In this document: piece by piece, positions 1 through 5,471 of the stretch
Position numbering within the stretch: position 1 is the first letter of the stretch
Layout of the letters: each line of letters opens with the position of its first letter
Origin: an uncultured Hyphomicrobiales bacterium
GTDB lineage: Bacteria > Pseudomonadota > Alphaproteobacteria > Rhizobiales > Beijerinckiaceae
Assembly (NCBI GenBank): GCA_903903935.1
Contig: CAIVAX010000351.1
Coordinates: 1 to 6,077, forward strand
DNA length: 6,077 nucleotides
Reading direction: 5' to 3'
The notes under the pieces: model-generated
Seen by the model: only the letters and a program-made list of their open reading frames with translations
Told to the model about the DNA's origin: nothing
The model's database searches: none
Position numbers and translations under genes: made by a program

Positions 1-1
1 A

Positions 2-346
2 AATCTCGTGCCTGCCGCGCCTGTTGTTCCTGCAGGGGTGAATGGGCAAGCCACTGGCGCCCCAGCAGCGGGTCTTGTACCAGCTGCAGTAACGCCAGCC
101 GTTCCTGCAGCTGCTTCCAACCCTGCTTCTGCTGTGCGAGCGACAACGCCATCAACTGCAAATACTCCAGCAGCTGCAACTCCAGCTACGCCAGTGGCTG
201 CAGCGCCTCTTGCCGCTGCGCCTGCTGCGGCTGCGCCTGCGCCTGCTGCGCGCACCACTCCGCCAGGGGCTGCCGTGACCCCAACAGCTGCCGCGACCCC
301 TGCAGTTGCCGCGACCCCTGCAGTTGCCGCAACTCCTGCACGTTGA
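2..346 (+). CDS. C-terminal end of an Ala/Pro-rich low-complexity protein (partial, 5' end outside window)
   Basis: The frame is open from the left edge to a TGA at 344-346, so this is the tail of a longer protein whose start is not visible. The GTG at 8 is an internal Val codon rather than a convincing start, because no ribosome binding site can be seen. The roughly 114 visible residues are almost entirely Ala, Pro, Thr and Val, with no charged patches, Cys or hydrophobic segment, and they end in a tandem TPAVAA repeat. Such tails usually serve as flexible linkers or extracytoplasmic extensions. All four Ala codons are mixed, which argues for a translated repeat rather than a purely nucleotide-level expansion. 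The function cannot be told from this part. The gene ends 36 bp before the preferred start of the next plus-strand gene, so the two may be co-transcribed. A competing antisense reading is interrupted by a stop and was rejected. Confidence 0.6.
   Translation, partial: NLVPAAPVVPAGVNGQATGAPAAGLVPAAVTPAVPAAASNPASAVRATTPSTANTPAAATPATPVAAAPLAAAPAAAAPAPAARTTPPGAAVTPTAAATPAVAATPAVAATPAR
290..340 (+). repeat. 18-bp tandem repeat, about 2.8 copies, within the Ala/Pro-rich tail
   Basis: The unit gccgcgacccctgcagtt occurs at 290-307 and is repeated exactly at 308-325. A third, diverged and truncated copy (gccgcaactcctgca) follows at 326-340. Each unit encodes the hexapeptide AATPAV in the frame of the surrounding reading frame. 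The unit length is a multiple of three, so a gain or loss of copies would lengthen or shorten the tail without a frameshift. Confidence 0.85.
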
Positions 347-382
347 TGTTCGCTTTCATGCGCCTTGGTCTGGCAGGTTGAT

Positions 383-907
383 ATGCTTTGGCATTGGCGC
401 CAGATGCAGGGTGAGGATCTCCAAGACGTTCAGGCTTTGGCGAATGATCTGCATCCTGATCTGCCCGAGCGCGAGAGCGTCTTGCGTGAAAAATATCAGC
501 TCAGTCCTGCATGCTGCTTTGTGTTGATCAGTGGAGAGACCATTCAGGGCTATGCATTTGTGCATCCCTGGCGTGTTTTGACTATTCCTGCCCTAGATGA
601 TTTTTTGCACCAGCTGCCCGCTGAGCCCGATTGCCTTTATCTGCATGACATAGCGCTGATAGAGCAAATGCGCGGACAAGGGGCTTTGCGCGCATTGTTC
701 GATTTGATTTTGGGCTTTGCCTTTCAATCTGATCTGCGCTGTTTGGCGCTCACCTCTGTGCATGGCAGTGAGGCGATCTGGGCGCATTATGGCTTCGTGC
801 GACAGGACAATCCCACTCTCTCAACCGCACTTGCCTCCTATGGGCCGAGCGCCTGTTATATGATGCGTGCTTTGCCTAGCGCGGATGCAACACGCCAGAA
901 TCGATAA
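383..907 (+). CDS. GNAT-family N-acetyltransferase
   Basis: Predicted cytoplasmic acetyltransferase of 174 residues, using acetyl-CoA to acetylate an unknown amine substrate. The acetyl-CoA pyrophosphate-binding motif A is at residues 89-102, where the strand LHDIALIEQM leads into RGQGAL, matching the Q/R-x-x-G-x-G/A signature. Motif B follows at about 131-138 (AIWAHYGF), and a SYGPSACYMMR segment near the C terminus supplies the usual Tyr region. The single-domain length is normal for the family. I chose ATG 383 because a GGCAGG sequence lies about 5 nt upstream. An in-frame TTG at 365 would add six residues and has no better ribosome binding site. The gene follows the Ala/Pro-rich gene on the same strand, and its last 32 bp overlap the end of the opposing sulfatase-like gene. 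The substrate is unknown; the family call is secure. Confidence 0.85.
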   Translation: MLWHWRQMQGEDLQDVQALANDLHPDLPERESVLREKYQLSPACCFVLISGETIQGYAFVHPWRVLTIPALDDFLHQLPAEPDCLYLHDIALIEQMRGQGALRALFDLILGFAFQSDLRCLALTSVHGSEAIWAHYGFVRQDNPTLSTALASYGPSACYMMRALPSADATRQNR

Positions 908-2588
908 GGCGTCGTTGAAACGTCAGGATCGCAGTCTGATCGGGGCAATCATAATAGCGCCCCTTGCACAGCTGCAGCAGACGCAGACGCTCCACATGTG
1001 AGTCCGGCAAGGGCAGGCCGGCAGCGGAAAGCAGGATAGAGCTGATATAGGCCACATCGCTCACCTCAGCCTCGGGCAAGGGAGCGGGTTGGAAATTAAG
1101 TGCGTCAATCGCAAAGTAAGTTTGATAGGCGATGGAATCGGGCGGTGGGACAATGTCCTCCGCCTCTAGACTGTCGGCAAATCCCAGCAGCATGCGGGTT
1201 GCGATAGGATGATGGTCGCCATAATGCAGGATGACAAAGCGCTCATTGGGAAAGCGTTGCTGCAATTGGGTGCGAAACTCTTCATAATCGGTTTTGGCGA
1301 GCCACAGACGGCGCAGATATTCGTTCATTTCTGGATAAGAACCCGGCCCGCCGCCTGGCACGCTCTCTTGCGGGAAATAGGTCTGATCATAAGGCCAATG
1401 GGTCGCCATGGTCTCGATAAAGGTGAAGAGCGGCTTGGAGGAGTTGGCAAAATGCTTGGCCATATCTTGCATGGCATTGCCAAAATAAAAGCGATCGCGC
1501 TCGACGACTGTTAAAGCGCCTTGATCCTTGGCATCCATGATTTCACGCAATCCAATCGAGGTGAAAAAGGGCGCAGCAGAGATAAAGCTCTTCAGCATGG
1601 GATAGAACACAATTGTGCGATATCCGCAGGCGGTCAGAGTTTGCGGCAAGGTGTCTTTCAGTCTTTGCACCATATAGGTCTGCAAAAAGGATTTGAGCCC
1701 GCCAAAAGATCTTGTCGAGAGGCCGGTCAGAATCGAAAATTCAGTGAGCCAGGATGCGCCGCCATAGGTTTCCACGCGCATGCGATGCAGACGTCCGTCG
1801 ACAGACTCAAAGAAGGGATCCAGTCGCTTGTCATAGGTCTGCCCGGGCAGAATGCTGGGCGGGACGACGGATTCTTCATGGATCAAAATTATATTGGGCG
1901 GCTTGCTCTGCGGTGCGCAGGTTTGATCTGTCTTGAAAAGGGGCAATTGTGTCGTCTGTGCGGCCTCAATGATCTGCCCGCGCATCAAGGGCTCGGCAAC
2001 ATCCGCCCAAGAGGCATAGAAGGAGGAGAGAAATAAATCATCCCAATAGAATTGGGTGTGACGGCGCTCCTCCTTCATCCCAGCCGCGAGGATGCTGATC
2101 ATCACTGATGGCACAAGCAGAGCGCTGGCGATCCAGCGCCGGCGCAGAGGCGTTTCAAAGCGCAGACTAAGCCCAGCGCTGAGTATGAAGAGCAAAAGCA
2201 GGCCAACAAAGGCCAAGAGAAAGGCGGCATGGCCCGACCATAGACGCGCAATCAGATCAGATGTGGGAAAGTAGAAATAGAGATCATAGGCATGCGCCAC
2301 CATTTTCTCAGACGATCGTTTGATTGTTGAGATCAGCACAATTGTCGCGACAAAATAACCAAGGCACAGGCTGGCAAATAAAATGCGTCGGCTGGCAAGG
2401 ATGAGGGCGAGCAAAAGCGACAGCGTAATGGCGCTCGTCGCCAATAGATTAATGCCCGATCCCTCCGACCTGACAATATAAGCGCTAACGGCCAATAGGA
2501 TCAGCGCGGCCAGAGCCCAGCGTCCCAGCTCCCTGCGGGGCCATGGGGCGTGTGCCCCATTGGCTTTGGCGGGTTTATCCTCGTTCAT
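876..2588 (-). CDS. membrane-anchored sulfatase / phosphoglycerol-transferase-type enzyme (alkaline phosphatase superfamily, LtaS-like layout)
   Basis: A 570-residue inner-membrane protein with five predicted transmembrane segments (about 22-39, 46-64, 68-90, 118-141, 152-170) and a C-terminal catalytic domain expected in the periplasm. This is the layout of LtaS, OpgB and related phospho-head-group transferases. Metal and catalytic residues fit the family: Glu239 in NIILIHEES, a nucleophile position in GGASWLTEF, His397 in ATHWP, and Asp458-His459 in HYGDHHP. Aligned by eye to LtaS, the nucleophile is Ser279 instead of Thr. The probable role is transfer or hydrolysis of a phosphate or sulfate ester on an envelope glycan or lipid; the substrate cannot be assigned. 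The frame is open to ATG 2702, but that start would overlap the upstream beta-subunit gene by 92 bp. The ATG at 2588 leaves a 22-bp gap and puts a short charged N terminus before the first membrane helix, so I prefer it, although its ribosome binding site is weak. It is probably the last gene of the alpha-beta operon. Confidence 0.8.
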   Translation of the reverse strand: MNEDKPAKANGAHAPWPRRELGRWALAALILLAVSAYIVRSEGSGINLLATSAITLSLLLALILASRRILFASLCLGYFVATIVLISTIKRSSEKMVAHAYDLYFYFPTSDLIARLWSGHAAFLLAFVGLLLLFILSAGLSLRFETPLRRRWIASALLVPSVMISILAAGMKEERRHTQFYWDDLFLSSFYASWADVAEPLMRGQIIEAAQTTQLPLFKTDQTCAPQSKPPNIILIHEESVVPPSILPGQTYDKRLDPFFESVDGRLHRMRVETYGGASWLTEFSILTGLSTRSFGGLKSFLQTYMVQRLKDTLPQTLTACGYRTIVFYPMLKSFISAAPFFTSIGLREIMDAKDQGALTVVERDRFYFGNAMQDMAKHFANSSKPLFTFIETMATHWPYDQTYFPQESVPGGGPGSYPEMNEYLRRLWLAKTDYEEFRTQLQQRFPNERFVILHYGDHHPIATRMLLGFADSLEAEDIVPPPDSIAYQTYFAIDALNFQPAPLPEAEVSDVAYISSILLSAAGLPLPDSHVERLRLLQLCKGRYYDCPDQTAILTFQRRLIDSGVLHPR

Positions 2589-2610
2589 CGCGCGCTCTGT
2601 TGGGGCAGTC

Positions 2611-3114
2611 TCACAGGATGAAGCTGACGGAGCCGAGTGATCCCAATTCATGTGATTTGAGATGCACGCGGCGCTCCTTGATTTTGAAGCTGCCAGATTC
2701 AATCCTCAAAATATGGCGAATGCTGCCGACATATTCCCCAATGCGCTCATTGCGGCGATAGCGATGGCAGATGAAATTAGACCACACTGTTAAAAGATCG
2801 CCGTGCTGTTCCATCAAACGCACATTGCCAATGATGCGGCTGAGATGCGAATGGGGATGTTCGGCGTGGCAATTGGGATCGAGCACGCGGATCACACGTT
2901 GGCGAATACGTTCGCGATTATCGGCAATGGTGAAGAGCGTGCCAAGATGGCTCGCCTCAAGATTGTCATTGGGGGGAATGTAATAGGCGGCATCTTCGGT
3001 GAGCAGCTCTTCCCATTCCTTGAGTTTCCAATTGTCGAGAAGATAGGCTTCTTGAAACAGGAAATCTTCGACAGCGGCTCTGGTGACAGTAAAGGTCTTG
3101 GACGCGCCACTCAT
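2611..3114 (-). CDS. aromatic-ring-hydroxylating dioxygenase, small (beta) subunit
   Basis: A 167-residue protein of the Ring_hydroxyl_B family (SnoaL/NTF2-like cone fold). It builds the structural core of the alpha3beta3 terminal oxygenase and carries no metal. The family signature is clear near residues 23-47, where AYLLDNWKLKEWEELLTEDA leads into a YYIPP segment. Further typical stretches are SRIIGNVRL at about 92-100, and near the C terminus the IKERRVHL strand that ends the fold. The length is normal. Its ATG overlaps the TGA of the alpha gene in an ATGA tetranucleotide at 3111-3114, and a GGGAG ribosome binding site lies inside the end of the alpha gene. This predicts translational coupling and 1:1 production of the two subunits. 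The partner is the adjacent alpha subunit. Family confidence is high; the substrate class is not determined by this subunit. Confidence 0.93.
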   Translation of the reverse strand: MSGASKTFTVTRAAVEDFLFQEAYLLDNWKLKEWEELLTEDAAYYIPPNDNLEASHLGTLFTIADNRERIRQRVIRVLDPNCHAEHPHSHLSRIIGNVRLMEQHGDLLTVWSNFICHRYRRNERIGEYVGSIRHILRIESGSFKIKERRVHLKSHELGSLGSVSFIL

Positions 3115-4421
3115 GTGCGCTCTCCCGTACTTGTTCCCTTACTCGCGCTTGTCATCAATGTGTTCCATTTGCGCCAGAAGATGCGCAGATGATGTTCATC
3201 AGAGTTGAGCTGTTCGCCTTCGCGGCCCATGCCGCGCGACATTTCCGACCAGCGATCATCTTCCCAATTGGCAAGACCTTGTTGCACCATTTCCAGTGCT
3301 TCCACATCATCGGGTGTGGCAAAGCCGCCGGGGCCGTAGAAGGTCAAAAAGGCATCCAGACGACGGGCGCGTGCGGCCTCGCTTTCTTCCACCGGGCCAA
3401 GGGCCCAAGCGAGCACATGCATTTTATTGGGTCCATCAGGATAGAAAGTGCGGATGGTCACTGATGAGCCATCATTGATGACGAGATTGGGGAAGATCAC
3501 AAGATTGCGATTGGTATCGGCCACGCGTGTGGCGCGCTCTTCACCCAGACGCTGAACAAGTTCAGCTCGAATGTCATCAATCTCGGCTTTGGCCTCTTCG
3601 CCATAAATGGGAATCCATTTGGCAACAGGACGGCCACGGAAATTCACATTGTCGGTTGTGAAATGACCATTGCCCAGTTCAATCGCCCAGCCGCGTGTGG
3701 GCAACACTTGATCCTTGGCTTTGGGCGGCTCCACTTTGACCCCTGAATTGGCCATATAGTTCAGCCAAGTCGAATGGGTTGAGGGCAGGTGATAATCATC
3801 GACGGAATTTTCGACCATCAGTTTCCAATTGGCCGAGACATCATATTCCTGCGTGCCGGGCAGAACTTCCATCTGCCCTGAGGGGGATTGGTCGATGACC
3901 AGATCGATGTATTCGGTTGCCTTGCCCAGATAGTCGATCAAGGGCTGCGCATTGGCATCGAGATTCATAAACCAGAAGTCGCGATAGCTTTCGAAGCGCG
4001 CCGGACCCTTTAAGCCATAATTGCTTTTGTCGAATGCCTCTGTATAGGCCTCTTCGCCTGGCACGCGTTGCAAAGCGCCGTCATTGCCATAGATCCAGCC
4101 GTGATAAATACAATTGAAGCGCCGTGCATTGCCGGCCCGCTCATTGCACACAATCGCGCCGCGATGGCGGCAGGTGTTGAAATGACAATGCACTTGGCCT
4201 GCCTGATCGCGAACAAAAATAACCGGGCGGCCAGCCACACGGCGTGTTTGATAATCGCCCGGCTTTTTAAGCTCAGAGCCATGGCCGACATAAATCCAGC
4301 ATTTGGCAAAAATCGTGCGCATTTCATCGCGCAAGACTTGGTCTGATACCAAAGCCTCCCGATCAAGCAGGAAGACGCCTTTTTGAGGATCGTCAACCAC
4401 GAAGGAACGGCTATTGCTCAT
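3111..4421 (-). CDS. aromatic-ring-hydroxylating dioxygenase, large (alpha) subunit, Rieske non-heme iron oxygenase
   Basis: A 436-residue catalytic subunit that adds both atoms of O2 to an aromatic ring to give a cis-dihydrodiol, taking electrons from a Rieske ferredoxin. The N-terminal Rieske domain shows Cys84-x-His86-x17-Cys104-x2-His107 (CRHRG ... CIYHGW), which ligates the [2Fe-2S] cluster. The catalytic domain has the ENSVDDYHLPSTH segment. There Asp208 is the likely electron-bridging Asp between subunits, and His211 and His216 ligate the mononuclear iron. The third ligand is probably Asp371 or Asp372 in TPDDVEALE. Length and domain order are typical. By flavour (start VVDDPQKGVF, CWIYVGHGSEL, GTQEYDVSANWK) it resembles the benzoate/toluate and p-cumate-like branch more than naphthalene or biphenyl enzymes, but this is memory-based and weak. 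ATG 4421 has a strong AAAGAGG ribosome binding site 5 nt upstream. It is first in an operon with beta. Confidence 0.94.
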   Translation of the reverse strand: MSNSRSFVVDDPQKGVFLLDREALVSDQVLRDEMRTIFAKCWIYVGHGSELKKPGDYQTRRVAGRPVIFVRDQAGQVHCHFNTCRHRGAIVCNERAGNARRFNCIYHGWIYGNDGALQRVPGEEAYTEAFDKSNYGLKGPARFESYRDFWFMNLDANAQPLIDYLGKATEYIDLVIDQSPSGQMEVLPGTQEYDVSANWKLMVENSVDDYHLPSTHSTWLNYMANSGVKVEPPKAKDQVLPTRGWAIELGNGHFTTDNVNFRGRPVAKWIPIYGEEAKAEIDDIRAELVQRLGEERATRVADTNRNLVIFPNLVINDGSSVTIRTFYPDGPNKMHVLAWALGPVEESEAARARRLDAFLTFYGPGGFATPDDVEALEMVQQGLANWEDDRWSEMSRGMGREGEQLNSDEHHLRIFWRKWNTLMTSASKGTSTGERT

Positions 4422-4426
4422 AAGGG

Positions 4427-4433
4427 CCTCTTT
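4427..4433 (-). promoter_or_regulatory. ribosome binding site of the dioxygenase alpha-subunit gene
   Basis: On the minus strand this reads AAAGAGG, five bases before ATG 4421. It is one of the best Shine-Dalgarno matches in the window and fixes the alpha start. Confidence 0.75.
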
Positions 4434-4472
4434 CTCTTCTGCGTCAGATGCGATGCTCTTGAGCGCTGCGCG

Positions 4473-4501
4473 CTTAGCAACATCGAAGGTTTGGGGGTCA
4501 A
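4473..4501 (-). promoter_or_regulatory. candidate sigma70-type promoter for the dioxygenase alpha-beta operon
   Basis: Read on the minus strand, a TTGACC hexamer (4496-4501) is a good -35 match. It is followed after exactly 17 bp by GCTAAG (4473-4478), a poor -10 match with three of six consensus bases. The predicted transcript would begin roughly 45 bp upstream of ATG 4421. A weak -10 is common at activator-dependent promoters. This is inference from consensus similarity only. Confidence 0.3.
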
Positions 4502-4513
4502 ATCCCGAGCTTG

Positions 4514-4540
4514 CGGCTTAGAGGCTTGTTCTCTAAACCG
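4514..4540. promoter_or_regulatory. 27-bp imperfect inverted repeat, candidate operator in the divergent promoter region
   Basis: The arms CGGCTTAGAG (4514-4523) and CTCTAAACCG (4531-4540) are reverse complements with one mismatch, separated by a 7-bp centre (GCTTGTT). The inner TTAGAG-N7-CTCTAA is perfect. It lies between the divergent starts of the dioxygenase alpha gene and the ferredoxin gene, just upstream of the candidate alpha promoter and 42 bp before the ferredoxin start. The position suits a dimeric regulator controlling both directions. I could not match it to a known operator, and the inner core does not have the classic T-N11-A LysR pattern. No regulator gene is in the window. 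A hairpin in a ferredoxin leader RNA is the alternative. Confidence 0.5.
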
Positions 4541-4572
4541 ATCAGACCTGTTCGGGCGGCAAAATACTCCTT

Positions 4573-4579
4573 GGAGGGG
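4573..4579 (+). promoter_or_regulatory. ribosome binding site that decides the ferredoxin GTG start
   Basis: GGAGGGG lies three to five bases before GTG 4583. It rules in that start over an in-frame TTG at 4511, which has no Shine-Dalgarno match, and over the ATG at 4607, which would remove the first beta-strand of the domain. Confidence 0.75.
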
Positions 4580-4582
4580 CTG

Positions 4583-4906
4583 GTGTCATCTCAGAAGCGA
4601 CTTTTCATGTGTGCAGTCTCTGATCTTGCGCAAGGTCAGGTGATGCTGGTCGAGCGAGATGAGGGCAATCTGGCCGTCTATAATGTCGAGGGACAGTTTT
4701 TTGTCACCGATGATCGCTGCAGCCATGGTCTGGCCAGTCTGGCCGAGGGGGCGGTGATTGGCGATGAAATCGAATGCCCCATGCATTTTGGCATGTTTAA
4801 GATTGCTACGGGGGAGGCCAGCGGCCCGCCCTGCAGCATTCCCATCCGCACTTATTCCGTCAGTGTTGAGGGTGATCAGGTCTTTGCCTTGATCGATGAA
4901 GGCTAG
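4583..4906 (+). CDS. Rieske [2Fe-2S] ferredoxin, electron carrier of the ring-hydroxylating dioxygenase
   Basis: A 107-residue soluble ferredoxin that carries single electrons from a reductase to the Rieske centre of the dioxygenase alpha subunit. The cluster ligands are Cys46-x-His48 (DRCSHG) and Cys65-x2-His68 (CPMHFG), with 16 residues between the pairs. A PPC near residue 84 followed by the IRTYSV strand is typical of BphA3/NdoA/CmtAd-type ferredoxins, as is the N-terminal MCAVSDLAQGQ. With the GTG start the length matches the usual 100-110 residues, while starting at TTG 4511 would give 131. The gene points away from alpha and beta, which is uncommon for a component of the same enzyme, and no reductase is next to it. 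Its TAG stop overlaps the stop of the opposing hydrolase gene. Assignment as the partner of this oxygenase rests on proximity and is inference. Confidence 0.9.
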   Translation: MSSQKRLFMCAVSDLAQGQVMLVERDEGNLAVYNVEGQFFVTDDRCSHGLASLAEGAVIGDEIECPMHFGMFKIATGEASGPPCSIPIRTYSVSVEGDQVFALIDEG

Positions 4907-5454
4907 ATTTTCGCTAAAAAACCGCCCAGCCGCATCAGGCCTTCCGGCCAGGGGCCATGGCCTGACTCGGCATTGATATGGCCGCTGTCTCCCGCATCAA
5001 TCAATTGGGCGGCCCAAAGCTTGGCGAGGGTTTCGCTGTCCGCGAGGCTTCCAAAGGGATCATTGCGGCTGGCCACAAGCACGCTGGGGAAGGGCAGGGG
5101 CTGATGTTCAATGTCGGCAAAGGCAGCATCAACCCCCGGCAGGCTGGCAAGATTGCGGGTTGAGGGGGGCGTCACCAGAAAGGCGCCACGCACCTTGCCC
5201 GGGGCAAAATGTCGCGCCGCATGGGCAATCGCATGCACGCCCAAAGAATGGCCAATCAGCACAACGGGCCTTTGCGCGTCTGCCACGGCTTTTGTCAGAG
5301 CCTCAGTCCAATGGGCGAGTTTGGGTTGGTGCCAATCGGCTTGATGGACCCTGCGGGCGGTAGAAAGTTTCTGCTCCCAGCGCGTCTGCCAATGATCAGG
5401 GCCGGAGCCGCCCAATCCTGGCACAATCAGAAGATCGGCCTCAGCTACACGCAT
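4903..5454 (-). CDS. RBBP9/YdeN-type serine hydrolase (alpha/beta-hydrolase fold)
   Basis: A 183-residue cytoplasmic hydrolase of the small RBBP9-like Ser_hydrolase family. The fold starts with LLIVPGLGGSGPDHWQ, a hallmark of the family (oxyanion-hole loop and HWQ). The nucleophile is Ser70 in GHSLG, the acid is probably Asp132 in SRNDPFG, and the base is probably His159 in GDSGHINAESG. A second His166 in the same loop is an alternative. The length is normal for this cap-less family. Members are broad carboxyl-esterases with few proven substrates; this is not the larger ring-cleavage (meta-cleavage product) hydrolase family that often accompanies dioxygenases. ATG 5454 has a GAGAG ribosome binding site 6 nt upstream. 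The gene lies 17 bp after the crotonase-family gene on the same strand, so they are probably co-transcribed. Its TAG overlaps the stop of the ferredoxin gene on the other strand. Confidence 0.85.
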   Translation of the reverse strand: MRVAEADLLIVPGLGGSGPDHWQTRWEQKLSTARRVHQADWHQPKLAHWTEALTKAVADAQRPVVLIGHSLGVHAIAHAARHFAPGKVRGAFLVTPPSTRNLASLPGVDAAFADIEHQPLPFPSVLVASRNDPFGSLADSETLAKLWAAQLIDAGDSGHINAESGHGPWPEGLMRLGGFLAKI

Positions 5455-5471
5455 GATTGCTCTCGTCTGGG

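Noticed and set aside
186..359. Antisense reading frame (57 codons, ATG 359 to TAG 186) rich in Gln, Leu and Arg, with a further open stretch beyond the stop to the left edge, resembling a coiled coil.
   Set aside because: Its composition is the mirror of the CTGCAG-rich Ala/Pro repeat on the plus strand, it is broken by a stop in the middle, and it has no convincing ribosome binding site. It would only be of interest if the TAG were a sequencing error.
346..381. Eleven-codon frame (ATG 346 overlapping the preceding TGA, ending TGA 379-381 just before ATG 383), which could be a leader or coupling peptide for the acetyltransferase.
   Set aside because: It is too short to judge, its composition is unremarkable and no regulatory structure accompanies it.
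1209..2036. Long plus-strand open frames opposite the sulfatase-like gene.
   Set aside because: They show no recognisable domain and lie opposite a gene with clear transmembrane and metal-site motifs.
876..2588. Classical formylglycine-dependent sulfatase.
   Set aside because: There is no C/S-x-P-x-R motif at the nucleophile; the GGASWLTEF context and five N-terminal helices fit the phosphoglycerol-transferase side of the superfamily better.
4462..4474. Short inverted repeat AGCGC-TGC-GCGCT as a transcription terminator.
   Set aside because: The arms are only 5 bp, no U-rich tract follows on either strand, and it lies between divergent starts where a terminator is not expected.
4903..5454. 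Meta-cleavage product hydrolase (BphD/CmtE type), as expected beside a dioxygenase.
   Set aside because: The protein is only 183 residues and begins with the PGLGGSGPDHWQ pattern of the RBBP9 family; it lacks the cap domain and length of those hydrolases.
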